A stretch of 19,568 nt of DNA from the NCBI GenBank assembly GCA_001873585.1, contig MNZL01000075.1:22932-42499 (forward strand), written 5' to 3'. Of this stretch, positions 13,702-19,568 are shown in pieces (position 1 is the first letter of the stretch; each line of letters starts with the position of its first letter). The DNA comes from Rhodobacterales bacterium CG2_30_65_12. Lineage in GTDB: Bacteria > Pseudomonadota > Alphaproteobacteria > Rhodobacterales > Rhodobacteraceae. The translations under genes and the position numbers were made by a program. The notes below the pieces were generated by a model. That model had not been told where the DNA came from, ran no database searches, and saw only the letters and a list, made by a program, of their open reading frames with translations.

Positions 13702-15315
13702 CTATTCGTGCCATTCGTATATGTAGCGGTAGCAGCCGACGGGGTAGGTCGATGCCTTGATCTGGAAGCGCGGGGCGCTGCCCTCGATCGACTCGCCAAA
13801 GCCCGCCTCGGGCGCGCTGAAGGTGCCCGACCAGGCATCTTCGTGTTCCCTGTTCCAATTTGTCTCAAGACGACCGCCTCCGTCCGGCCGGATGAGTGCA
13901 ACAGCCCCGCCTGTGGCGTATCGACACTTGGTATCGGAAACGTCCATGTAAATGTTCAGATCGGCCCCGCCGTGGCCGTCGATATATTGGCCCGAGACCG
14001 AGGCGCTGATGGGGTAGTGTTGCCCCGGCACTAGCGCGGCGGGTGGCGGCGACCAGGCATAGGTCGCGTGGATCGGGCCCCAGCGATAGCTGCAGGCCAC
14101 TAAGGCGTCGCTATAGCTGGCCGACCCGTTGCTGACCGTGCCCCGGGTTTCATAGCACTCATGGTCGTTCAGGTTTTCATAGACCCGGCCAATGCTCCCG
14201 ACCAACGCCCAGTAGCCGCCCACCGGCGGCACGAAATCCGGGTTCGCTGCGGGCAGATCGCAGGTTTCGCCAGTGCATCCGGCCTTTGTAACAGGTCCGT
14301 CTTTGTGGATCTCTTCGCAGCGCCCTTCTGATATTGGCAGGATGTAACGGCGCAGCGCGTCCGCCTGCACCCGCGCCTTGGCGATATTTTGCAACGTCTG
14401 GCCGATCTTGCGGGTGGCGGTTGTGCGCGCTGCCGCCTCGGCCGCCGCAAGCCTCGTCATCGCCGCGAGCTTGTCGGCAATAAACTGGTTCTGGACAAGG
14501 GCGCGCTTTTCGATCCGGGCGGCCTCGGTTCCGGTAATCTGATGGATCGCAAGCTCGTAACGCTTGCCGGCCCGTTCGGTATCGAACGCATAGGTTATGC
14601 GCGCCGTTGCAAGTGCCGCCTCGGCCTTGGCCTCGATCCGGGGCAGCGCCTCGGCGTTTTCCCATATTCGCGCCTCAAGCTGAGCCTCGCCGCGTGCAAC
14701 CACGTTTGCGTCCCAGCCCTGGGAAAAGCCCACGCGCACGATATCTTGCACCCAGGCCTCGCGGCTTGCCAAGGCCACCGCCCGGTTGTGGTTAAGAAGC
14801 GCATCACTGGTCAGAACCGCGTTGCGCACCGTGCCGCCAACAGCCCCGGCGGTTTCGAGCCAGCCGAATGAAAGCATGTCGATCAGCGAAAGCTCGTCGG
14901 GCTTGATCCAGATCCCGAAAAGATTGCCGGCCAGCCCCGTGCCGAGCGCCTGATCAGCGGCGTCGTTCAGGTCTGGCAGCCGGTTCGCATCGAGATACAG
15001 CGCCGCCTCGATCGCGTTGCGGCAGCCGCTGCCCTGCATCATCGCAAGGGCCTCGTCCAGAACCTGCGGCGAATAGCGCGAAAGATCGCGCACCCGGGGC
15101 ACCACCCAGCCGTTTTCGCGCGCCGTGCCAATCATCTGATCAAGCGCGCGGCGGGTGGTAGCCGCGTCGGCGCTGGCAGCCCAGGGATTGGCGATCATCA
15201 GGAGAAGCGTGATGAAGGAGGCGCGAATCAATCGCGCCACCCTGTGCAAGGGTCCGTCCGCAACCCGGATTTGAGAATATTGCGCCGGTCGTTGACCCCA
15301 CCGCGTTCCAGGCAT
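13702..15315 (-). CDS. Large exported protein with helical middle and cysteine-rich C-terminal region, unknown function
   Basis: The 537-residue protein has a hydrophobic signal-like segment (about 32-42) ending WAASA before D50. The middle (about 175-345) is alanine-, glutamate- and arginine-rich and predicted helical, possibly coiled coil. The C-terminal 200 residues carry about ten cysteines and aromatic beta-rich motifs (GGYWALVGSIGRVYEN, YEWHE at the end). I do not recognise the family. I chose the ATG at 15315 because GGGAG is 8 bp upstream; a GTG at 15240 would give a more compact signal peptide but lacks a good ribosome site. The frame extends to 15729 through the 70-bp repeat, which is not credible as coding. 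It converges with the gene at 12597-13682. Confidence 0.78.
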   Translation of the reverse strand: MPGTRWGQRPAQYSQIRVADGPLHRVARLIRASFITLLLMIANPWAASADAATTRRALDQMIGTARENGWVVPRVRDLSRYSPQVLDEALAMMQGSGCRNAIEAALYLDANRLPDLNDAADQALGTGLAGNLFGIWIKPDELSLIDMLSFGWLETAGAVGGTVRNAVLTSDALLNHNRAVALASREAWVQDIVRVGFSQGWDANVVARGEAQLEARIWENAEALPRIEAKAEAALATARITYAFDTERAGKRYELAIHQITGTEAARIEKRALVQNQFIADKLAAMTRLAAAEAAARTTATRKIGQTLQNIAKARVQADALRRYILPISEGRCEEIHKDGPVTKAGCTGETCDLPAANPDFVPPVGGYWALVGSIGRVYENLNDHECYETRGTVSNGSASYSDALVACSYRWGPIHATYAWSPPPAALVPGQHYPISASVSGQYIDGHGGADLNIYMDVSDTKCRYATGGAVALIRPDGGGRLETNWNREHEDAWSGTFSAPEAGFGESIEGSAPRFQIKASTYPVGCYRYIYEWHE

Positions 15316-15390
15316 CGCATCATCTCCCTTGCTGCCTTTTCTGTACCACTTTCTGCCCCCGTTGAGCTGCGGCGTATTGTGGCGGCGGTG

Positions 15391-15430
15391 GGTTGCTGTT
15401 GCTCGCCGGCTCAAGCCGGTTGTTTTCGCC
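15391..15430 (+). pseudogene. Degenerate fragment of the 11611-12294 membrane protein gene
   Basis: This 40-bp stretch matches 12161-12200 at 35 positions without gaps, and in frame it encodes GLLLLAGSSRLFSP against GLLLLAGFSRLFSP in the intact gene. A TGA follows almost at once, and a stop lies a short way upstream in the same frame. It precedes the second 70-bp repeat copy by 41 bp, mirroring the 100-bp spacing in copy 1. A partial duplication followed by decay explains this, although the palindromic core CCGGCT-N2-AGCCGG may instead mean it is a short structural repeat or terminator. Confidence 0.5.
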
Positions 15431-15471
15431 ATGATCGCTCGAACGCCTAGAAGACCGAAGAGAGCCGGTGA

Positions 15472-15541
15472 AAACCAGCCAGCCCACCCGCGAGTTTGGG
15501 GTGGGCTGCCGGGTTCAGCGCCGTGTGGCGCCGGTTCTGGC
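15472..15541. repeat. 70-bp intergenic repeat, copy 2
   Basis: Direct repeat of 12301-12370 with a single C-to-G difference. The stem CAGCCCACCC / GGGTGGGCTG is at 15480-15508. It lies between the start of the exported-protein gene (15315) and the stop of the DUF6789 gene (15561). Placement only in intergenic spaces and conservation of the stems point to a mobile or REP-like element, or a terminator. Only two copies are visible here. Confidence 0.85.
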
Positions 15542-15560
15542 GGTTGGTTGAAGCTGCGGC

Positions 15561-15998
15561 TCAGGCGGTGGCGTTGCGTCCGGCGGTGAGCGCGTGGAAC
15601 GTTACGCCCAGCACCGCGCCGAAAATGATATGCAGCACCAGCGTCATCATCGGCGCCATAAGCCCCAGCGCCATGCCGAAGAAACCGGCTCCGGCCATCG
15701 GCATCACCATGATCATCATGGCGAGCCATGCCGCGATGCCGAAGGCTACGCCCTTCGCGGTCGCGCCGCTACCGGGGATCACATCGTAGAGCAGCGCAAA
15801 ACCACCGCCCCAGGCCAGCGTGCCGATCATGAAATGCGCCAGCCAACCGACGATCGCCGGCGCGCCCATCATTGCGCTCAGCATCACGATCACATCGAGC
15901 TCAGGCATCACGCCCATCATCGACTTGGCCACCATCATCGCCGAGAGCACGACAGTCGCAACGAACCCGGCGGCGAGGCCGGAGGTAATATGTTTCAT
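15561..15998 (-). CDS. DUF6789-like, methionine-rich four-helix membrane protein
   Basis: The 145-residue protein has about four membrane helices. Its pattern GLAAGFVATVVLSAMM, GVMPELDVIVMLSAMMG and VGWLAHFMIGTLAWGG fits the DUF6789 family as I recall it. It contains 19 methionines (13% of residues), mostly in pairs near membrane borders, which is unusual and could matter for metal or oxidant contact. AAGGA stands about 11 bp before the ATG. It lies 29 bp after the anti-sigma gene stop on the same strand, so sigma, anti-sigma and this gene probably form one stress unit. It could be the membrane sensor or a main target of the sigma factor; both are inference. Confidence 0.82.
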   Translation of the reverse strand: MKHITSGLAAGFVATVVLSAMMVAKSMMGVMPELDVIVMLSAMMGAPAIVGWLAHFMIGTLAWGGGFALLYDVIPGSGATAKGVAFGIAAWLAMMIMVMPMAGAGFFGMALGLMAPMMTLVLHIIFGAVLGVTFHALTAGRNATA

Positions 15999-16027
15999 GT
16001 TTTCAGGTCCTTATCCCTGGGCCGGCG

Positions 16028-16279
16028 TCAGCCGTCGCCCTGCTTCGATTCGTGAAGCTGGCACAAGATGGCCTCGATGTCGGCGGCATCCGCGCTTTGG
16101 CGGGTTTCCGCTTCTGCTACCGACCGGGTAACGTCGCGGGTCATCCGCAGTTGACCGATGAACGCATCGCATCCCTTGCACATCGCCAGATGCAGGCGCA
16201 TCTGGAGCACATCCCACGCCGACAGGTTCCCGTCGATCAGGTCACTGGCGCGCTCCGTCACGTCCTTGCAGCTCAGCAT
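16028..16279 (-). CDS. Zinc-finger (zf-HC2/ZAS) anti-sigma factor, soluble
   Basis: The 83-residue protein holds C4 and the H30-x3-C34-x2-C37 motif (HLAMCKGC), the zinc ligands of ZAS-type anti-sigma factors. There is no membrane segment, so it should be cytoplasmic, where it would hold the ECF sigma factor inactive until zinc or thiol chemistry is disturbed. Two ATGs are possible. The one at 16288 has its ribosome site AAGG directly adjacent, whereas that at 16279 has AAGGA at 8 bp, so I chose 16279. It lies 107 bp after the sigma gene stop, and the gap contains a GTAACG-N16-GTCT promoter-like sequence reading into this gene. Confidence 0.88.
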   Translation of the reverse strand: MLSCKDVTERASDLIDGNLSAWDVLQMRLHLAMCKGCDAFIGQLRMTRDVTRSVAEAETRQSADAADIEAILCQLHESKQGDG

Positions 16280-16310
16280 CGGTGTCATCCTTGTCCAGCT
16301 TCACGAGATA

Positions 16311-16336
16311 AGACCCATGGGGTCGGAAAGCGTTAC
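16311..16336 (-). promoter_or_regulatory. Putative ECF sigma promoter of the anti-sigma/DUF6789 genes
   Basis: On the minus strand TGTAACG is followed by 16 bp and GTCT, identical in both boxes and spacing to the ynjB site at 4727-4752. The second box is 31 bp from the anti-sigma ATG at 16279. ECF factors commonly transcribe their own anti-sigma gene, so a site exactly here supports the motif as the recognition sequence of this sigma factor. Confidence 0.6.
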
Positions 16337-16386
16337 ATCTTCCGGTCAAAATAGGCCTGAAACGCCGGGCGGCAAGGCCATGGCGG

Positions 16387-16986
16387 CTATTGCAACCGAT
16401 CAAGCGCGATGCGCAGCGCCAGCCGCGCCCGATGCAGAAGCACGCGCATGTTGCCCTCGTTGATATTGAGGATCGCGCAGACCTCGGCGGCGTCCATCCC
16501 CTGCTGGCCGCGCAGGATCAGCACCGCGCGCTGCGCCGAAGGCAGCGCCTCGATCGCGGCGTTGACGTGTTCGAGCACACTGCGCCCGGCCACCACGCGC
16601 TCAGGCGTAAGCTCTTCCCATAGCTCGGGAATGTCTTTCCAGCGCCCGCGCCCGTCGAAGGCGGCCTGAAGGCCGTTGTCTTCGCCGCTCTCGTCGAATG
16701 ACACCTGGCGCCCGTCGCGCTTGAGCCGCGAGCGCGCCTTGTTGAGCAGAATGGTATAGATCCACCCCGCGAGAGAGGATCTTCCCTCGAAACTACCAAT
16801 GTTCTTGAGCACCGCGATCCAGGTTTCCTGCACCAGTTCTTCCGCCGTGGCGTGGTTACGCACGAAGCCGGTGCACATGCGCACCATTGCCGCATTGTTC
16901 TTGCGATAGAGCTGCTCGAAGGCGGCACGGTCGCCGGCGACGAGGCGCTCGACGAGCCGGTGTTCGTCCTGCGTGTTCGTGCTCAT
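16387..16986 (-). CDS. ECF-type RNA polymerase sigma factor (sigma-70 family)
   Basis: The 199-residue protein contains region 2 (about 24-94: FEQLYRKNNAAMVRM, AEELVQETWIAVLKN, GWIYTILLNKARSRLKR) and region 4 (about 138-196: LPSAQRAVLILRGQQGMDAAEVCAILNI, RVLLHRARLALR), with no region 1 or 3, as in ECF sigma factors. The linker is fairly long and acidic (SFDESGEDNG). The ATG at 16986 is preferred because a purine-rich GGGAGCAGGGG precedes it; an ATG at 17016 would add ten residues without a ribosome site. The next gene is a ZAS anti-sigma factor. It probably directs RNA polymerase to the GTAACG-N16-GTC(A/T) sites in this window. I do not assign an ECF group or signal. Confidence 0.93.
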   Translation of the reverse strand: MSTNTQDEHRLVERLVAGDRAAFEQLYRKNNAAMVRMCTGFVRNHATAEELVQETWIAVLKNIGSFEGRSSLAGWIYTILLNKARSRLKRDGRQVSFDESGEDNGLQAAFDGRGRWKDIPELWEELTPERVVAGRSVLEHVNAAIEALPSAQRAVLILRGQQGMDAAEVCAILNINEGNMRVLLHRARLALRIALDRLQ

Positions 16987-17202
16987 GTTTCCCCTGCTCC
17001 CGGTTTCCCTAGTCATAGCCGCAGCCTAGGCTGGCCTGTCCAGCAGCCGGTGCCGAGTTCACGCAACTGTGCATGATCGAATGGTTTTCGGCAAGAGCAG
17101 CGATAGACCTGGCACATCCACTTGCCCGCATCGTCCGGGCCAGTCTATTGTGATGACGCGCAAATTCCGATACCCCGGCGCTGTCCGACCGGGAGGGGCA
17201 CA

Positions 17203-18495
17203 ATGAACGTCCTGATGTTCACCAACACTTTCGTGCCACATGTGGGCGGGGTGACGCACAGCATCCTGGCGTTGCGCGGCGAACTCTTGCGCCGGGGGCA
17301 CCGGGTGCTGGTGGTGGCCCCGGCCTATGCCGGCCATCGCACCGACGAGCCCGGCGTGCTCCGGGTGCCGGCGATTGCCGACGCTGGCGGCACCGGCTAC
17401 GCGCTGCCGATCCCGTTGTCGCGCCATATCCGCGACGAAGTCGAGGCTTTTGGCCCCGACGTGATCCATGCCCACCATCCGTTTCTGCTCGGCGATACCG
17501 CGCTGCGCACGGCCGCGAGCCTCGGGGTGCCGGCAGTCTATACCTTTCACACCCGCTACGATCACTATCTGGGCCGCGCCGCGGGGATCGACGGCGGGCG
17601 GATCGAACGGTTGGCGCGCAGGCTTGCCGAGGGCTTTGCAGACATGACCGATGCCGTGATCGCCCCGAGCGAGAGCGTTCGCGCCCTGATCGCCGCGCAC
17701 GGGGTGACCGCGCCGATCCGGGTGATCCCGACCGGAATCGATCTCGCCCGGATGGGTGCGGGCGACCGGGGCGCGATGCGAGCGCGCCTCGGGTTGGGCG
17801 CGGACGATTTCGCCGTCGGCCACCTTGGTCGCCTGACCGAGGAGAAAAATCTGCGCTATCTTGCCGAGGCGGTAGCGCTCTTTCTTGGCCATCATGCCCG
17901 CGCGCGGTTCATCCTGTTGGGGCACGGGCCGATGCGCGCAGCGCTTGATGACCACTTCGCCGCCGCTGGCGTGGCCGCACAGGTGCATGCGCTCGACGTT
18001 CTGGAGAGCGACGAGATCGCATCGTTCTATGCGGCGATGGACGTGTTCGCCTTCGCCTCGCTGTCGGAAACCCAAGGGCTGGTGGTGACCGAGGCAATGG
18101 CGGCGGGCGTGCCGGTTGTGGCGCTCGATGCGCCGGGTGTCCGTGAAGGGCTGGGCCGCGCCGGCGGCGGCAGGCTGCTGCCCGCAGGGGCGCGGCCCGA
18201 GGCCTTCGCCGCGGCGCTCGCGGTTTTTGCATCGCTGTCGGTGGCAGACCTGTCGCGTTTGCGCGATGCCGCGCGCACCGGTGCGGCACGGTTTTCGCTG
18301 GAGGCGATGGGCGACGGGGTGGAAACGCTCTATGCCGACCTCATCCGCAACGGGCGCCAAGCCGAGGCGCCGACTGCGCGCGGCGTATGGACTGGGGCCT
18401 GGGCCGAGCTGACAGCCGAGGCCGAAATTGTCGAAAACATCCTGCACGCCATCGGCGCGGCACTCAGGCCGGAGCCATCGGAACCCGCACCGTGA
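17203..18495 (+). CDS. GT4-family (GT-B fold) glycosyltransferase, glycolipid-type
   Basis: The 430-residue enzyme has the GT4 layout. The N-terminal acceptor domain starts MNVLMFTNTFVPHVGGVTHS, with HAHHPFLLGDTALR and YTFHTRYDHY. The C-terminal nucleotide-sugar domain has PTGID, GRLTEEKN, LLGHGP and the E-x7-E pair E289/E297 in ETQGLVVTE. The acceptor-domain motifs resemble 1,2-diacylglycerol glucosyltransferases and related glycolipid enzymes, which transfer a sugar to a membrane lipid at the inner leaflet. GGGAGGGG precedes the ATG at 17203, so the 27 upstream open codons are unlikely to be translated. Its stop overlaps the acyltransferase start (GTGA). The pairing with a lipid acyltransferase supports a lipid acceptor. 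Confidence 0.9.
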   Translation: MNVLMFTNTFVPHVGGVTHSILALRGELLRRGHRVLVVAPAYAGHRTDEPGVLRVPAIADAGGTGYALPIPLSRHIRDEVEAFGPDVIHAHHPFLLGDTALRTAASLGVPAVYTFHTRYDHYLGRAAGIDGGRIERLARRLAEGFADMTDAVIAPSESVRALIAAHGVTAPIRVIPTGIDLARMGAGDRGAMRARLGLGADDFAVGHLGRLTEEKNLRYLAEAVALFLGHHARARFILLGHGPMRAALDDHFAAAGVAAQVHALDVLESDEIASFYAAMDVFAFASLSETQGLVVTEAMAAGVPVVALDAPGVREGLGRAGGGRLLPAGARPEAFAAALAVFASLSVADLSRLRDAARTGAARFSLEAMGDGVETLYADLIRNGRQAEAPTARGVWTGAWAELTAEAEIVENILHAIGAALRPEPSEPAP

Positions 18496-19178
18496 CCGCA
18501 CCCGAAAGCGCCTGGGAAGCGGGGCACGCCGGCCGGCGGATTGCCGTGGCGGTGATCGCGCGCGCGTGGGCGCTGGCGATGCGGGCCTGGTGCGCGACCT
18601 GGCGCACAGACATCACCGAAAGCGCGCGGCTCGACGCGGCTCTGGCCGCCGGTCAACCCGTGGTCGCGGTGTTCTGGCATGGCAACAATCTGCCGCTGTT
18701 CTCGCTTCTTGCCGGGCGCCGGGCGCTGGTGGTGACCAGTCAGTCGTTCCGGGGGGCCGTCATCGCCGGGATCGCCCGCGCGTTTGGCTACCAGGCGCGG
18801 CAGGTTGGTGCCGCGCCGCATAGCACCGGCATGGCGCTGCGCGCGGAATTGGCCCGCCCCGGCGGGCTGGTGGGCATCGCCGTCGACGGGCCGCTCGGGC
18901 CGCGCCATGTGGTCAAACCCGGCGCGGTGGTGCTCGCCGCCCGCGCCGGGGCGCAGATCGTGCCGATTCAGGCGATCGCCTCCCGCTCAATCCGCCTTTC
19001 CCGCCGCTGGGACAAGCCGGAGCTGCCACTGCCCGGCGCGCGCGTGGTCTTGCGGGTTGGCGCGCCGATCACGCTCACCGCCGCCGACGGTGCGCGGCCA
19101 GAGCAGGCGGCGGTACGGGTGGCCGAGGCGCTTGAGGCGCTCACGCTGCCAGACCGGAGGCCTGCGCGCACCGGCTAG
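18492..19178 (+). CDS. DUF374-type lysophospholipid acyltransferase family protein
   Basis: The 228-residue protein shows the DUF374/LPLAT pattern: VVAVFWHGNNLPLF (histidine-containing catalytic block), VTSQSFRGAVIAGIARAFGY, GVAVDGPLGPR-like IAVDGPLGPRHVVKPG, and ARAGAQIVPI. These proteins are membrane-associated acyl-CoA or acyl-carrier-protein acyltransferases, related in fold to lipid A acyltransferases. The start is a GTG at 18492 within the stop of the glycosyltransferase gene (GTGA), so the two are translationally coupled. An N-terminal hydrophobic helix (about 12-30) could anchor it. It probably acylates a lipid or glycolipid made by the upstream enzyme; the exact acceptor is not known. 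Confidence 0.88.
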   Translation: MTAPESAWEAGHAGRRIAVAVIARAWALAMRAWCATWRTDITESARLDAALAAGQPVVAVFWHGNNLPLFSLLAGRRALVVTSQSFRGAVIAGIARAFGYQARQVGAAPHSTGMALRAELARPGGLVGIAVDGPLGPRHVVKPGAVVLAARAGAQIVPIQAIASRSIRLSRRWDKPELPLPGARVVLRVGAPITLTAADGARPEQAAVRVAEALEALTLPDRRPARTG

Positions 19179-19192
19179 GCCAACGGCTGGGT

Positions 19193-19381
19193 TCAGATTG
19201 TGAACATCGCCACCGTGTTGAACGAGCGCGCGGCGAAGCGTTTATGGTCGCAGGGGCTATCGTGCTCCAGCACCCAGCGATCTATCACCGTCTCGCGCAG
19301 CGCTGGCGGGATGTGGGGCTAATCCACCACACCGTAGCCGAGATCTGCCCAACCGCCTGCATTTTCCTGCGCGCCCGGTGC
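19193..19381 (-). pseudogene. Remnant of an unidentified gene with an in-frame stop
   Basis: On the minus strand one frame reads AGGWADLGYGVVD, then a TAG (19319-19321), then 41 codons containing ALRETVIDRWVLEHDSPC and DHKRFAARSFNTVAMF up to a TGA at 19193-19195. The residue mix and codon use look like genuine coding sequence, unlike the shadow frames nearby. There is no start codon directly after the TAG, and the methyltransferase stop lies immediately upstream in the same frame. I read it as a truncated, stop-containing gene end. I do not recognise the family. A sequencing error at the TAG could also explain it. Confidence 0.4.
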
Positions 19382-19568
19382 TCAGAGCGGATCGGTGCGG
19401 AACAGGGTGACCCTGAGCCCGCCATGAGCAATCGGTGGTCCGGGCGGCAGAAACCGCAAGCCGGTTGCCTTGGCCAGGCCGGCGTCGTTGGTGACGATCC
19501 CCACCCTCCAGCCGGCGAAGCCCGCGCGCAGAACCTGGCCGAGCGCGCCGTGCAGGGCAAACAGCAAT
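19382..19568 (-). CDS. C-terminal end of a class I RNA methyltransferase (RlmL/YpsC-type), 5' part outside window
   Basis: The frame is open to the right edge and ends at 19382-19384. The visible 61 residues include LHGALGQVLRAGFAGWRVGIVTND and end GGLRVTLFRTDPL. This matches the C-terminus of THUMP-containing 23S rRNA guanine methyltransferases, where a helix leading to a GW-R segment and a final strand with a short N/HGGL turn are typical. The catalytic N-PP-Y motif and THUMP domain would be beyond the edge, so the assignment rests on the tail only. Fold-level confidence is moderate. Confidence 0.6.
   Translation of the reverse strand, partial: LLFALHGALGQVLRAGFAGWRVGIVTNDAGLAKATGLRFLPPGPPIAHGGLRVTLFRTDPL

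Noticed and set aside
14347..14352. GTAACG inside the gene at 13702-15315 (also at 5689, 14558, 16128)
   Set aside because: These are within coding sequence, and no GTC(A/T) box occurs at 16 bp, so they are chance matches.
15316..15729. The N-terminal extension of the 13702-15315 gene up to 15729
   Set aside because: It would run through the 70-bp repeat and into the DUF6789 gene, and the signal peptide would be deep inside the protein.
17122..17202. The upstream extension of the glycosyltransferase frame to an ATG at 17122
   Set aside because: The added 27 residues are unlike a GT4 N-terminus, and GGGAGGGG directly precedes the ATG at 17203.
17059..18501. A 480-codon minus-strand frame opposite the glycosyltransferase
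   Set aside because: It is the antisense shadow of a GT4 enzyme with complete motifs; it is Arg/His/Gly-rich with no domain.

Overview
The window is GC-rich with dense gene packing, ATGA/GTGA start-stop overlaps and many GTG starts. Its gene content (ECF sigma factor with a small zinc-binding anti-sigma factor, YeeE/YedE transporter, cytochrome P460-like protein, DUF6789 protein) fits an alphaproteobacterium, most likely a Rhodobacterales-type organism. That assignment is inferred from composition and gene families, not from a marker gene. I see no rRNA, tRNA, CRISPR array, insertion sequence or phage gene.

Layout. 1-1161: a CxxC-type carboxymuconolactone decarboxylase (CMD/AhpD-like) gene running off the left edge, divergent from a TetR regulator, with two matching palindromes between them. 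1141-1698: a second AhpD-like peroxidase-related gene on the minus strand. 1933-8716: a long plus-strand run of a TVP38/TMEM64 (VTT)-FAD oxidoreductase fusion, a CDP-alcohol phosphatidyltransferase, a YnjB-YnjC-YnjD-type ABC importer and a small membrane protein. 8570-11110: a minus-strand group of a cytochrome P460-like protein, a YeeE/YedE transporter and a permuted papain-fold cysteine hydrolase. 11283-12294: a secreted four-cysteine protein and a membrane protein. 12597-15315: two convergent exported proteins of unknown function. 15561-16986: DUF6789 membrane protein, anti-sigma factor and ECF sigma factor on the minus strand. 17203-19178: a GT4 glycosyltransferase and a DUF374 acyltransferase. 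19193-19568: a decayed gene remnant and the C-terminal end of an RNA methyltransferase.

How it may work together. The gene set at 1141-8339 resembles the E. coli ydjXYZ-ynjABCDEF neighbourhood (VTT proteins, AhpD-like protein, ABC importer, CDP-alcohol phosphatidyltransferase), but rearranged and with the VTT protein fused to a flavoprotein disulfide reductase-like enzyme. The sequence GTAACG-N16-GTC(A/T) occurs upstream of the fusion gene, upstream of ynjB, and between the sigma and anti-sigma genes; a related copy with 17-bp spacing precedes the cysteine hydrolase. The best hypothesis for the window is therefore a local ECF sigma regulon joining redox/thiol enzymes, envelope lipid enzymes and the importer, with the sigma factor driving its own inhibitor. 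A 70-bp intergenic repeat occurs twice in direct orientation (69/70 identical), and the second copy is preceded by a degenerate fragment of the gene that precedes the first.
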